From SCGC-AG-212-J23 sp035649175 (lineage in GTDB: Bacteria; Pseudomonadota; Gammaproteobacteria; Burkholderiales; SG8-39), in contig DASRKB010000102.1 in the NCBI GenBank assembly GCA_035649175.1, positions 17,762 through 81,761 on the forward strand: 64,000 nucleotides of DNA. The letters are read 5' to 3'. A model generated the notes under the pieces. That model saw nothing but the letters and a program-made list of their open reading frames with translations, was not told the DNA's origin and searched no databases. This document shows positions 57,714-64,000 of the stretch, in pieces. A program made the position numbers and the translations under genes. Position 1 is the first letter of the stretch. Each line of letters starts with the position of its first letter.

Positions 57714-59200
57714 CGCGCCTCCCCGCTCGCCTGTTCCGCGGCCGCGAGCAGTGCGCGCGCCTTGTGACGCGTCTCCTGCCACTCGGCCTGCGGATCGGAG
57801 TCGGCGACCACGCCCGCGGCTGCCTGCACGTGCAGCCGGCGGTCCTTGAGCACGGCCGTGCGGATGGCGATCGCCACGTCCATGTCGCCGTTGAAGCCGA
57901 GGTACCCGACCGCACCGCTGTAGAGGCCCCGCTTCACCGGCTCGAGCTCGTCGATGATCTCCATCGCGCGCACCTTCGGGGCGCCGGTGACGGTGCCGGC
58001 GGGAAAGCTCGCCTTGAGCACGTCCATGGCGTCGAGTCCCGGGCGGATCCGGCCCTCGACGTTCGACACAATGTGCATGACGTGCGAATAGCGCTCGACC
58101 ACCATCTGCTCCGTCACCTTGACGCTTCCCGTGGCAGCGACGCGCCCGACGTCGTTTCGCCCGAGGTCGATCAGCATCACGTGCTCGGCGCGCTCCTTGG
58201 GGTCGGCGAGCAGCTGCTCGGCGATGGCCACGTCCTCCTGCGGCGTACGCCCTCGCGGGCGCGTCCCCGCGATCGGGCGCAGCGTGACCGTGTCGCCGGA
58301 AAGGCGCACCAGGATCTCGGGCGAAGCGCCGACGACGTGGTGGTCGGCGAAGTCGAAATAGAACATGTAGGGCGACGGATTCAGCCCGCGCAGCGCGCGG
58401 TAGAGCTCGAGCGGCTGCGCCTCGAACGCGCGCGAAGCGCGCTGGGAGATCTGCACCTGCATCACGTCGCCCGCAAGGATGTATTCCTTGGCGCGGCGCA
58501 CCGCTTCGAGGAAATCCTTCTCGGTAAAGGTGCCTTCGATCGCCCCCGGGGCGCGTCGACCCGCTTCGGGCATCACGAGCTTCTCCGGCAGCGGCCGCGT
58601 CAGGCGCGACTGAAGGCTCGCGAGCCGCTCGTGCGCGCTGCGCAAGGCGCCCGGCTGCCCGGGGTCGGCGTAGACCACGAAGTACAGCTTGCCCAGGACG
58701 TTGTCGAGCACGGCGAGCTCGTCGGAGACGAGCAGCAGCATGTCGGGCGTGCCAATGGCGTCGGGCTTCGCGGCGCAAAGCGCGCGCGGCTCGACGTGCC
58801 GCACCGTTTCGTATCCAAAGTAGCCGGCCAGGCCGCCGGCGAAGCGCAGCTGCGCCGGGGCGGGCGCGACGCGATGGCGCTTCAGCCAGCCGCGCGCGTA
58901 TTCAAACGGATCGGCGTCGTCGAGCTTCTCAAGGCACACATCCGTGCCGCGCGCGTCGCGCAGCAGGCGGCGTACGGTCGTACCGCGCGCCTCGATCCGT
59001 TCCGCGCAGGCAAGGCCGACGAACGAGTAGCGACCGAAGCGCTCCCCGCCGACCACCGATTCCAGGAGATACGTGTAGGGACCGTTCGCGAGCTGGACGT
59101 AAACCGCGAGCGGCGTGTAGAGATCCGCGCGCGCCTCGGCGAGCACCGGGATGCGCGTGTAGCCTGCGTCTGCGAGCCTGCTGAAGTCTTCCTGTACCAC
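57710..59200 (-). CDS. trpE: anthranilate synthase component I
   Basis: TrpE converts chorismate to anthranilate with ammonia from TrpG. The 496-residue protein has the N-terminal tryptophan-feedback site, including the LLES motif in PYTYLLESVVGG, and the chorismate-binding domain with LRPIAGTRPRGRT, ELLADPKERAEH-type helix, DLGRNDVGRV and FPAGTVTGAPK. The start is GTG 59200 with GGAGAGG seven to twelve bases upstream. The bases just before that ribosome-binding site are complementary to the leader-peptide gene upstream, see 59268-59324. Confidence 0.95.
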   Translation of the reverse strand: MVQEDFSRLADAGYTRIPVLAEARADLYTPLAVYVQLANGPYTYLLESVVGGERFGRYSFVGLACAERIEARGTTVRRLLRDARGTDVCLEKLDDADPFEYARGWLKRHRVAPAPAQLRFAGGLAGYFGYETVRHVEPRALCAAKPDAIGTPDMLLLVSDELAVLDNVLGKLYFVVYADPGQPGALRSAHERLASLQSRLTRPLPEKLVMPEAGRRAPGAIEGTFTEKDFLEAVRRAKEYILAGDVMQVQISQRASRAFEAQPLELYRALRGLNPSPYMFYFDFADHHVVGASPEILVRLSGDTVTLRPIAGTRPRGRTPQEDVAIAEQLLADPKERAEHVMLIDLGRNDVGRVAATGSVKVTEQMVVERYSHVMHIVSNVEGRIRPGLDAMDVLKASFPAGTVTGAPKVRAMEIIDELEPVKRGLYSGAVGYLGFNGDMDVAIAIRTAVLKDRRLHVQAAAGVVADSDPQAEWQETRHKARALLAAAEQASGEAR

Positions 59201-59205
59201 GACAA

Positions 59206-59258
59206 CCTCTCCGTCCGTGACTGCACTGCTTCAACCAGCCGAAAGGCGCGAGCGCGCC
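59206..59258 (-). promoter_or_regulatory. candidate trp attenuator: trpE ribosome-binding-site sequester and local hairpin
   Basis: On the minus strand ACGGACGG (59218-59211) runs into the Shine-Dalgarno GGAGAGG (59212-59206) of trpE and is perfectly complementary over 8 bases to CCGTCCGT (59305-59298) inside the leader-peptide gene. A short hairpin GGCGCG/CGCGCC (59258-59245), followed by TTTC, competes with pairing of CGGCGC (59259-59254) to GCGCCG (59277-59272) just after the second Trp codon. These exclusive pairings are what a ribosome-position-sensitive switch needs; pairing energies were not computed. Confidence 0.5.
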
Positions 59259-59267
59259 GAGTGCGGA

Positions 59268-59324
59268 CTACCGGCGCCAGCGACGCCAGCGGAGGGAACG
59301 GACGGTGATGGAAAGAGGTTGCAC
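59268..59324 (-). CDS. trpL: candidate trp leader peptide (18 aa, two Trp codons)
   Basis: An open frame of 18 codons, GTG start and TAG stop, encodes MQPLSITVRSLRWRRWRR. The two tryptophans (residues 13 and 16) lie near the end, as in attenuator leader peptides. A -10-like TATAGT (59338-59333) starts 14 bases before the GTG, so the mRNA should begin within one or two bases of the start codon; leaderless trp leader mRNAs are known in alphaproteobacteria. It is too short for standard gene finders. A ribosome stalled at Trp13 would cover CCGTCCGT (59305-59298), the segment that can pair with the trpE ribosome-binding region. Confidence 0.6.
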   Translation of the reverse strand: MQPLSITVRSLRWRRWRR

Positions 59325-59332
59325 GACGGCGG

Positions 59333-59338
59333 ACTATA
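59333..59338 (-). promoter_or_regulatory. candidate -10 (TATAGT) of the trp operon
   Basis: TATAGT on the minus strand overlaps the stop codon of rpe and lies 14 bases before the GTG of the leader peptide. The -35 region would lie inside rpe; no consensus TTGACA is present. Confidence 0.5.
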
Positions 59339-59996
59339 GCATGCCGAGGCGATCGCGCATCTGGCGGATCGTCGCGGCGTAGTCCCTGGAGCCGAAGATG
59401 GCCGATCCCGCCACGAAAGTGTCGGCCCCCGCGCGCGCGATCTCGGCGATATTTTCCGTCTTCACGCCGCCGTCGACTTCCAGCCAGATCGGCTTGCCGG
59501 CTGCTTTGATACGGCTGCGGACGTGCGCGATCTTCGGCAGGACCGAAGTAATGAACTGCTGACCCCCGAAGCCGGGATTCACGGACATGAGAAGCACGAG
59601 ATCGAGCTTCTCCAGCGTGTGGTCAAGGTGCGAGACGGGCGTGGCCGGATTGAGCACGAGGCCGGCCTTGCAGCCCTGCTCCTTGATGAGGGCGATCGTC
59701 CGATCGACATGGCGCGAGGCCTCGGGATGGAAGCTGATAATGTCCGCGCCCGCCTTGGCAAAGTCCGGGATCAGCCGGTCCACGGGCTCGATCATCAGGT
59801 GCACGTCCAGGGGAATCTTCACGTGCGGGCGCAGCGCTGCGCACACGAGCGGGCCCACGGTGAGGTTCGGCACGTAGTGGTTGTCCATGACGTCGAAATG
59901 GATGAGATCGGCGCCCGCGGCCGCGACCGCGCGCACTTCCTCTCCCAATCGCGCGAAGTCGGCGGAAAGGATGCTTGGCGCGATGCGAAACGTCAT
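59334..59996 (-). CDS. rpe: ribulose-phosphate 3-epimerase
   Basis: Rpe interconverts ribulose 5-phosphate and xylulose 5-phosphate. The 220-residue TIM barrel begins APSILSADFARLGEEV, has LIHFDVMDNHYVPNLT with a catalytic Asp, VHLMIEPVDR, SVNPGFGGQQF and EVDGGVKTENI, all family signatures. It precedes the trp operon on the same strand, with the trp -10 element inside its last codons. The minus-strand TAAACT (60010-60005) starts 14 bases before the ATG. Confidence 0.95.
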   Translation of the reverse strand: MTFRIAPSILSADFARLGEEVRAVAAAGADLIHFDVMDNHYVPNLTVGPLVCAALRPHVKIPLDVHLMIEPVDRLIPDFAKAGADIISFHPEASRHVDRTIALIKEQGCKAGLVLNPATPVSHLDHTLEKLDLVLLMSVNPGFGGQQFITSVLPKIAHVRSRIKAAGKPIWLEVDGGVKTENIAEIARAGADTFVAGSAIFGSRDYAATIRQMRDRLGML

Positions 59997-60004
59997 GGCG
60001 GGGC

Positions 60005-60014
60005 AGTTTACAAT
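60005..60014. promoter_or_regulatory. overlapping divergent -10 elements (rpe / apaG)
   Basis: AGTTTACAAT reads TACAAT on the plus strand (60009-60014), 14 bases before the apaG ATG, and TAAACT on the minus strand (60010-60005), 14 bases before the rpe ATG. The two hexamers overlap by two bases. Only 26 bases separate the start codons, so both mRNAs would be leaderless or nearly so. Confidence 0.5.
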
Positions 60015-60022
60015 GGCTCCCG

Positions 60023-60406
60023 ATGGCGCAGGAGAAACACTACGAGATCGCCGTGAGCGCCGCGACGCAGTACCTCGCCGAGCAGTCCGACGAGAGCGCC
60101 GGGCGCTATGTGTTCGCCTACACCATCACCATCCGCAATGCCGGCAGCGTGGCGGCGCAGCTCATCAGCCGGCACTGGGTCATCACCGATGCGCAGGGGC
60201 TGGTGCAGGAAGTACGCGGGCTGGGCGTGGTCGGTGCCCAGCCGCTGCTGCAGCCGGGCGAGAGCTTCGAGTACACGAGCGGCACCTCCATCGGCACGCC
60301 GGTGGGAACGATGAAAGGCGCCTACCAGATGGTCGCCGAGGACGGCACGCGCTTCGAGGCGCCGATTCCGCAGTTCACGCTTTCGGTGCCACGCGTGCTG
60401 CATTGA
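60023..60406 (+). CDS. apaG: ApaG domain protein (Co2+/Mg2+ efflux protein)
   Basis: The 127-residue protein is a single ApaG/DUF525 domain of immunoglobulin-like fold: YVFAYTITIRNAGSVAAQLISRHWVITD, then VVGAQPLLQPGESFEYTSGT and GTMKGAYQMVAEDG. ApaG is linked by name to cobalt resistance, but its molecular role is not known. ATG 60023 gives the family N-terminus; an upstream in-frame ATG (59975) would lie before the -10 element and inside rpe. Confidence 0.92.
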   Translation: MAQEKHYEIAVSAATQYLAEQSDESAGRYVFAYTITIRNAGSVAAQLISRHWVITDAQGLVQEVRGLGVVGAQPLLQPGESFEYTSGTSIGTPVGTMKGAYQMVAEDGTRFEAPIPQFTLSVPRVLH

Positions 60407-60412
60407 GGAAGG

Positions 60413-60496
60413 CTACTTTTTCCTCGGCCAGGTCCACCATACGATGAGCGCGGCGACTGCGAGCGCCGCCAGCATCTCGAGATAGATGACCCACAT
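60413..60496 (-). CDS. 27-residue single-pass membrane peptide
   Basis: An unannotated-size frame of 28 codons begins WVIYLEMLAALAVAALIV and ends TWPRKK. It is one hydrophobic helix of about 18 residues, bounded by tryptophans and a positive tail, a common shape for real small membrane proteins with the C-terminus in the cytosol. It lies between apaG and mltA on the opposite strand, and its first 11 bases overlap the start of mltA. A GAGA stands about 5 bases before the ATG. No homologue can be checked here. Confidence 0.45.
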   Translation of the reverse strand: MWVIYLEMLAALAVAALIVWWTWPRKK

Positions 60497-61610
60497 GTTC
60501 TCGCGCGCGCTTTCCTGCCTGATTCTAGCGGGGTGCGCCCCGCTCGCGGTGCCGCCGACGCCGCCGCCCGCCCCGGCGCAGGAGCCCTACTACCTCGAGT
60601 ACAGCTTCGGCGCGCTGCCCGGCTGGGAGCGGGCGGCGCTCGAGCCGAGCCTCCGCGCATTTCTTCGCGGATGCCACCGCCTCGCGGCGCTCGCGCGCGC
60701 GTGCGAGGCGGCGCGCGGCGTCGCGCCGGGCGACGAGCCGGCCGCAAGAGCGTTCTTCGAGGAGCATTTCACTCCTTACGGCGTGATCGCGCCGGAAGGC
60801 GCGGATGTCGGGCTCGTCACGGGCTACTACGAGCCGCTTCTCGAGGGCAGCCGTTCGCCGGGACCGCTCCACCGCTATCCGGTCTTCGGCGTGCCGGAAG
60901 ATCTGATCGTCGTGGATTTCCCCGAGTTCAAGCACCGGCGGCTGCGCGGCAGGCTCGAGGGCCGCCGTCTCATTCCCTATTACAGCCGCGCGGAGATCAG
61001 CGGGAAGCGCGAGTTCCAGGCACCGGTCATCGCCTGGACGTCCGACCCGATCGAGCTCTTCTTCCTTCAGATCCAGGGCTCCGGGCAGATGCGCCTGGAC
61101 TCGGGCGAGCACATCCGCCTGGGCTACGCCGACCAGAACGGACATCCCTACCGCTCGCTCGGCCGCTTCCTCGTCGAGCGCGGCGAGCTCGCCCTCGACG
61201 ACGCCTCGATGCAGGGCATCAAGGCCTGGGCGGAGCGCAATCCGGAGAAGCTGCAAGAGGCCCTCAACCATAACGCGAGCTACGTGTTCTTCCGCGAGCT
61301 GCCGCCAGAGGACGGTCCCATCGGCGCGCTCGGCGTACCCCTCGCCGCGGGCCACAGCCTCGCGGTGGACCGCCGCTTCCTGCCTCTCGGTGCGCCGGTC
61401 TACCTCGCAACCACTCAGCCGCTCTCCGAGGAGCCGCTCGAACGCCTGATGGCGGCGCACGATACCGGCGGCGCCATTCGCGGCGCGGTGCGCGCCGATT
61501 TCTTCTGGGGCAGCGGCGCAGCGGCCGGCGAGCAGGCCGGGCGAATGCGTCAGCAGGGAAAGCTGTGGCTACTCTGGCCGCGCGGCGCGCCGCTACCTAG
61601 AGGCGCCTAG
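60486..61610 (+). CDS. mltA: membrane-bound lytic murein transglycosylase A
   Basis: MltA cleaves peptidoglycan glycan strands, forming 1,6-anhydromuramic ends, from the inner face of the outer membrane. The 374-residue protein has a lipoprotein signal (ALSCLILAGC, lipid-modified Cys17), the MltA domain with TGYYEPLLEGSRSPG and FFLQIQGSGQMRLDSGE, and the 3D domain with AHDTGGAIRGAVRADFFWG that holds the catalytic aspartate. ATG 60495 is an alternative start three codons later. Its stop overlaps that of dsbC (CTAG). Confidence 0.93.
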   Translation: MTHMFSRALSCLILAGCAPLAVPPTPPPAPAQEPYYLEYSFGALPGWERAALEPSLRAFLRGCHRLAALARACEAARGVAPGDEPAARAFFEEHFTPYGVIAPEGADVGLVTGYYEPLLEGSRSPGPLHRYPVFGVPEDLIVVDFPEFKHRRLRGRLEGRRLIPYYSRAEISGKREFQAPVIAWTSDPIELFFLQIQGSGQMRLDSGEHIRLGYADQNGHPYRSLGRFLVERGELALDDASMQGIKAWAERNPEKLQEALNHNASYVFFRELPPEDGPIGALGVPLAAGHSLAVDRRFLPLGAPVYLATTQPLSEEPLERLMAAHDTGGAIRGAVRADFFWGSGAAAGEQAGRMRQQGKLWLLWPRGAPLPRGA

Positions 61611-62323
61611 CGCGACGCCGCGGTCTGTTCGAGGAGCTGGCGCAGGTCCGCGAGATTCAACCCGCCAGACACACGCTTGCCGTTCGGAAAGACGAGGGTC
61701 GGCGTGCTGTTCACGCCCAGACCCTGGCCGAGACCGACGATCTCGTCGATCGGCGTGCTGCAGTCCGGCGGCGCGGTCGGCGGCTTGCCGTGCAGCGCGA
61801 GGTCGATCCATGCCTTGGCGCGGTCCGCGGAGCACCACACCGCCGCCGAGTGGCGTACGAGCTCCGGCCGGATCACCGGATACATGAAGACGTAGATCGT
61901 GACGTTGTCGACCTGCTGCAGCGTCCGCTCGAACTGCTTGCAAGCCGGGCAATACGGATCGGAGAACATCGCGAGCACGTGCTTGCCGTTGCCGCGCTGC
62001 ACCTTGACGGCCTGCTGCAGAGGCAGCGCGCTGAACTGGATGGCGTTCAGCTGCTCCAGGCGCTCGGCGGTGAGGTCGCGTTCGGTGCGCAGGTCGTGGA
62101 TGCTTCCCTGGATCGCGAACCTTCCGGCGCCGTCCGTGTACAGCACGCGCATGCCGCGCGGGGTGCGATAGCGGACCTCCCACAGTCCGGACACCGGCGC
62201 CGGAACGATGCCCTCGATGCGCACGCCTTCCAGCTTCTCCTCGAGCGCCTTGCGAATCTGCGCCTCGTTCGCCGCCGCCGGAAGCGAAGCGACGCCCAGC
62301 GCAAGCACCACAGCCCTCAGCAT
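61607..62323 (-). CDS. dsbC: thiol:disulfide interchange protein DsbC
   Basis: DsbC isomerises wrong disulfides in the periplasm as a V-shaped dimer. The 238-residue protein has a signal peptide (VVLALGVASLPAAA), an N-terminal dimerisation domain (about 20-80) and a thioredoxin domain with FSDPYCPACKQ (Cys125, Cys128) and cis-Pro in VNSTPTLVFPNG. The extra cysteine pair (WCS, DCS) near 165-195 is also typical of DsbC. It follows the ubiH-type gene by 12 bases on the same strand. Confidence 0.92.
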   Translation of the reverse strand: MLRAVVLALGVASLPAAANEAQIRKALEEKLEGVRIEGIVPAPVSGLWEVRYRTPRGMRVLYTDGAGRFAIQGSIHDLRTERDLTAERLEQLNAIQFSALPLQQAVKVQRGNGKHVLAMFSDPYCPACKQFERTLQQVDNVTIYVFMYPVIRPELVRHSAAVWCSADRAKAWIDLALHGKPPTAPPDCSTPIDEIVGLGQGLGVNSTPTLVFPNGKRVSGGLNLADLRQLLEQTAASR

Positions 62324-62335
62324 CGGTCTCCCCCT

Positions 62336-63517
62336 TCAGCGCATCGCATGGCGCATAAGAATGTTCTTTAGGACCGGCAGGCGCCCGGTCAGGTTCAATC
62401 CGGCATTGCGCAGCCGCGCCACGAGCGGGTTGCGCGCGCCGAAGAGCGCATGCAGGCCGTCGACCATGCCGTCCATCGCCAGTATAGGCTCGGCGCGGCT
62501 TCGCTCGTACCGGCGCAGGAGCCGCACATCGCCGGGGTCGCGCATCGGCTCGCGCGCCGCGAGTACCGATGCCAGCGCGCGCGCGTCCTGCAACCCGAGG
62601 TTCAGCCCCTGTCCCGCGAGCGGATGCACGACGTGCGCGGCATCCCCGGCGAGCGCAACGCGCGGCGCGACCAGACGCCGCGCCGAGAGCCGCCTGAGCG
62701 CGAACGACCTGGCCGGCGTGGAGACCGCGAGCGCCCCAACCGCACCGCGCGAGGCGCGCTCGACCTCGCGGCAAAGCGCCTGCGACTCGAGCCGCTCGAG
62801 GCGCGCCGCCTCAGCCGCGGGCAGCGACCAGACCATCGACACCTGCTCGTCGGGAAGGGGCAGCAGCGCCAGCACGGCGCCCTGCTGGAACCACTGGAAC
62901 GCCATGCCCTGGTGCGGCCGCTCGCATCGGAAGTTGGCGACCACCGCGGCTTCACCGTAGTCGGACTGTGCGGCCTCGATGCCCGTTTCGCGCCGCACGA
63001 ACGAGCTTGCGCCATCAGCGCCGACCACGAGCCGCGCGCGAATGCGCCGGCCATCTTTCAGCTCGAGAAGCGCCGATGCTTCCTCGATGTGCAGCGCGGC
63101 GCATTGCGCGGGCGCCAGCACTTCGGCGTCGAGCCCGTCCCAGAGGGCATCCTGCAGCGCAGCGTCCTCCACGATCCATGCGAGCGCCGCCACGCCGGCC
63201 TGGTAGGCATCGAACTCGATGCTGGAGGCGCCGTCGTCGCCGCGCACGCGCATCGCGCGCACGGCGCAAAGGCGCCCGGGCGCGAGACGTTGCCAGACGC
63301 CAAGCGCGGCGAGAAACTCGACGTTCCCCGGGCTCAGGGCGTAGACGCGCGCGTCGAAGGTTCCGGCGACGCGGGCGGGGGGCTCGCGTCGCTCGTGCGC
63401 CACCAGCGCCGTGGCGAGCCCCCGGGTCGCGCGCGCGAGGCTCGCGCCGACCGGCCCCCCGCCGACGACGACGAGCTCGAAGTCGACTGGTCTATAATGG
63501 CGGCGTTGATTCGACAC
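62336..63517 (-). CDS. FAD-dependent hydroxylase of the UbiH/UbiF/Coq6 family
   Basis: The 393-residue flavoprotein has the dinucleotide motif ELVVVGGGPVGASLAR near 14-29, the DG motif LVVGADGASSFVRR near 165-178 and the GD motif VALAGDAAHVVHPLAGQGLNLGLQD near 290-314. Members hydroxylate the ubiquinone ring; which carbon cannot be told, so UbiH, UbiI or UbiM are all open. The start GTG 63517 sits three bases from the 5' end of the divergent tRNA gene, and the tRNA -10 lies inside its first codons. The order ubiH-dsbC is common in betaproteobacteria. Confidence 0.87.
   Translation of the reverse strand: MSNQRRHYRPVDFELVVVGGGPVGASLARATRGLATALVAHERREPPARVAGTFDARVYALSPGNVEFLAALGVWQRLAPGRLCAVRAMRVRGDDGASSIEFDAYQAGVAALAWIVEDAALQDALWDGLDAEVLAPAQCAALHIEEASALLELKDGRRIRARLVVGADGASSFVRRETGIEAAQSDYGEAAVVANFRCERPHQGMAFQWFQQGAVLALLPLPDEQVSMVWSLPAAEAARLERLESQALCREVERASRGAVGALAVSTPARSFALRRLSARRLVAPRVALAGDAAHVVHPLAGQGLNLGLQDARALASVLAAREPMRDPGDVRLLRRYERSRAEPILAMDGMVDGLHALFGARNPLVARLRNAGLNLTGRLPVLKNILMRHAMR
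63493..63498 (+). promoter_or_regulatory. consensus -10 TATAAT before tRNA-Met
   Basis: A perfect TATAAT starts 27 bases before the mature 5' end of the tRNA, leaving a 5' leader of about 14 bases for RNase P. It lies within the 5' coding part of the divergent flavin hydroxylase gene. Confidence 0.6.
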
Positions 63518-63519
63518 TT

Positions 63520-63596
63520 GGCGAATTAGCTCAGCTGGTTAGAGCAGCGGAATCATAATCCGTGTGTCCGGGGTTCGAGTCCCTGATTCGCCACCA
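63520..63596 (+). tRNA. tRNA-Met (CAT anticodon)
   Basis: The 77-base sequence folds as a cloverleaf: acceptor GGCGAAT/ATTCGCC with encoded CCA, D-arm with GCTCAGCTGGTTAGAGC, anticodon stem GCGGA/TCCGT around loop ATCATAA (anticodon CAT) and T-arm GGGTTCGAGTCCC. The first pair G-C and the D-loop are of the elongator Met type rather than initiator; a lysidine-modified Ile tRNA with the same anticodon is less likely by overall similarity to betaproteobacterial elongator tRNA-Met. Confidence 0.93.
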
Positions 63597-64000
63597 AATT
63601 AAACAAGGACTTACGCCGCAACACCGTGGGCCCTTCCGTTCTGCGGGACAAATTTGGGACAGTCGCCCGCAGGAAGACATCGGTTTCATACCACCATTGT
63701 CGCACTCGCTTGCTGCGCGGATCCCGTGGGGCCGCTCAACGCCAGCCGATCACCACTAACTCGGCACTGCGGTTCGGATAGTCGCGGATCGCCCGCTCCA
63801 GCAGCTCAGAGACCGTTTCCCTGGGCTTGCGCCTGGTAATCCGTTCGCCAATCTGGACGACATTTGCCTTTGTCGTCGGAATCCAAAAGCGGGGCGGCGA
63901 AACGCGGCGAATAACTTTCGTCATACGACCTTTCCCGAATCAAATGACTGCGCGACGGAGTAGCTACGATGGAAGCCTGTCCCGGGGGTCATTTTTTCTC
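63597..64000. other. region after tRNA-Met with a possible attachment-site scar; no firm gene
   Basis: These 404 bases are lower in GC than the window average and contain no well-supported gene. Just after the CCA is AAGGACTTACG, then the near-direct repeat GGGACAAATTTGGGACA at 63645-63661. Such sequences often mark where a tRNA-targeting integrase has worked. The window ends inside CCCGGGGGTCATTTTTTC, so the rest of any element would be outside. Confidence 0.4.
63736..63924 (-). CDS. hypothetical 62-residue protein
   Basis: A short frame encodes a basic soluble protein starting TKVIRRVSPPRFWIP with a possible helical part (VSELLERAIRDYPNRS). I recognise no family. Codon use is less GC-biased than in the housekeeping genes. 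It could be a gene of an inserted element or an accidental frame. Confidence 0.25.
   Translation of the reverse strand: MTKVIRRVSPPRFWIPTTKANVVQIGERITRRKPRETVSELLERAIRDYPNRSAELVVIGWR

Noticed and set aside
59245..59258. The GGCGCG/CGCGCC hairpin as a classical transcription terminator of a trp attenuator
   Set aside because: The stem is six pairs with a two-base loop and is followed only by TTTC, too weak for an intrinsic terminator; I treat it as part of a possible translational switch.
1..64000. CRISPR arrays, insertion sequences, prophage genes and riboswitches
   Set aside because: No spaced repeat arrays, transposase-like proteins, phage structural genes or recognisable riboswitch cores were seen on either strand.

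Overview
The window reads as one contiguous piece of a GC-rich chromosome from an aerobic betaproteobacterium, most likely of the Burkholderiales or a close uncultured relative. This rests on conserved blocks: rplM-rpsI-argC-(coiled-coil membrane protein)-bactofilin-erpA, then an M23 peptidase beside tyrS; coq7 beside a Gram-negative trimeric-type porin; trpE-trpG-trpD-trpC next to rpe, apaG and mltA; and dsbC-ubiH-tRNA-Met. Genes are packed tightly. Many operon joints are ATGA, GTGA or TTGA overlaps, and several convergent pairs overlap by four bases at a shared YTAG stop.

Layout. 1-5 kb: hydrolases, a hotdog thioesterase, a secreted PHB-depolymerase-type hydrolase and acetoacetate-CoA ligase (polyhydroxybutyrate and ketone-body use). 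5-12 kb: PutA, aspartase, a tandem cyclic-nucleotide-binding protein and an amino-acid ABC ATPase without its partners. 11.5-19.5 kb: ECF sigma factor with a membrane partner, a cysteine-cluster protein, a ThDP enzyme with an esterase, an AraC regulator, metY and a zinc alcohol dehydrogenase. 19.5-24.4 kb: a somewhat lower-GC island with a CHASE2 nucleotide cyclase, a FecR-like periplasmic protein and a periplasmic caspase-fold protease, bounded by a duplicated 3' fragment of the protease gene. 24-37.6 kb: glutathione-related enzymes (gamma-glutamyltransferase, GST, ChaC), a MaoC/CitE/thioesterase operon, an FAD oxidase, a TlpA-transglutaminase-methyltransferase operon, a BKACE enzyme and a C-S lyase. 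37.6-44.2 kb: a TRAP transporter with two paralogous binding proteins, an enolase-superfamily enzyme and a metallo-beta-lactamase-fold hydrolase. 44-64 kb: mostly housekeeping genes (tyrS, erpA, argC, ribosomal proteins, ubiquinone genes, trp operon, rpe, apaG, mltA, dsbC, tRNA-Met), with a second class III cyclase, an ATP-grasp protein and a possible element-attachment scar after the tRNA.

Two regulatory themes stand out. First, upstream of trpE there is a candidate 18-residue leader peptide containing two Trp codons. It starts at the predicted transcription start, and an 8-base stretch inside it is perfectly complementary to the sequence just before the trpE ribosome-binding site, which suggests translational attenuation. 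Second, at least nine genes have a -10-like TAnnnT hexamer 13-16 bases before the start codon, which predicts leaderless or near-leaderless mRNAs. In several divergent pairs the two -10 elements overlap on opposite strands.

Cyclic-nucleotide signalling is a recurring thread: two class III cyclases and one tandem cNMP-binding protein lie within the window. No CRISPR array, complete insertion sequence, prophage or replication origin was seen.
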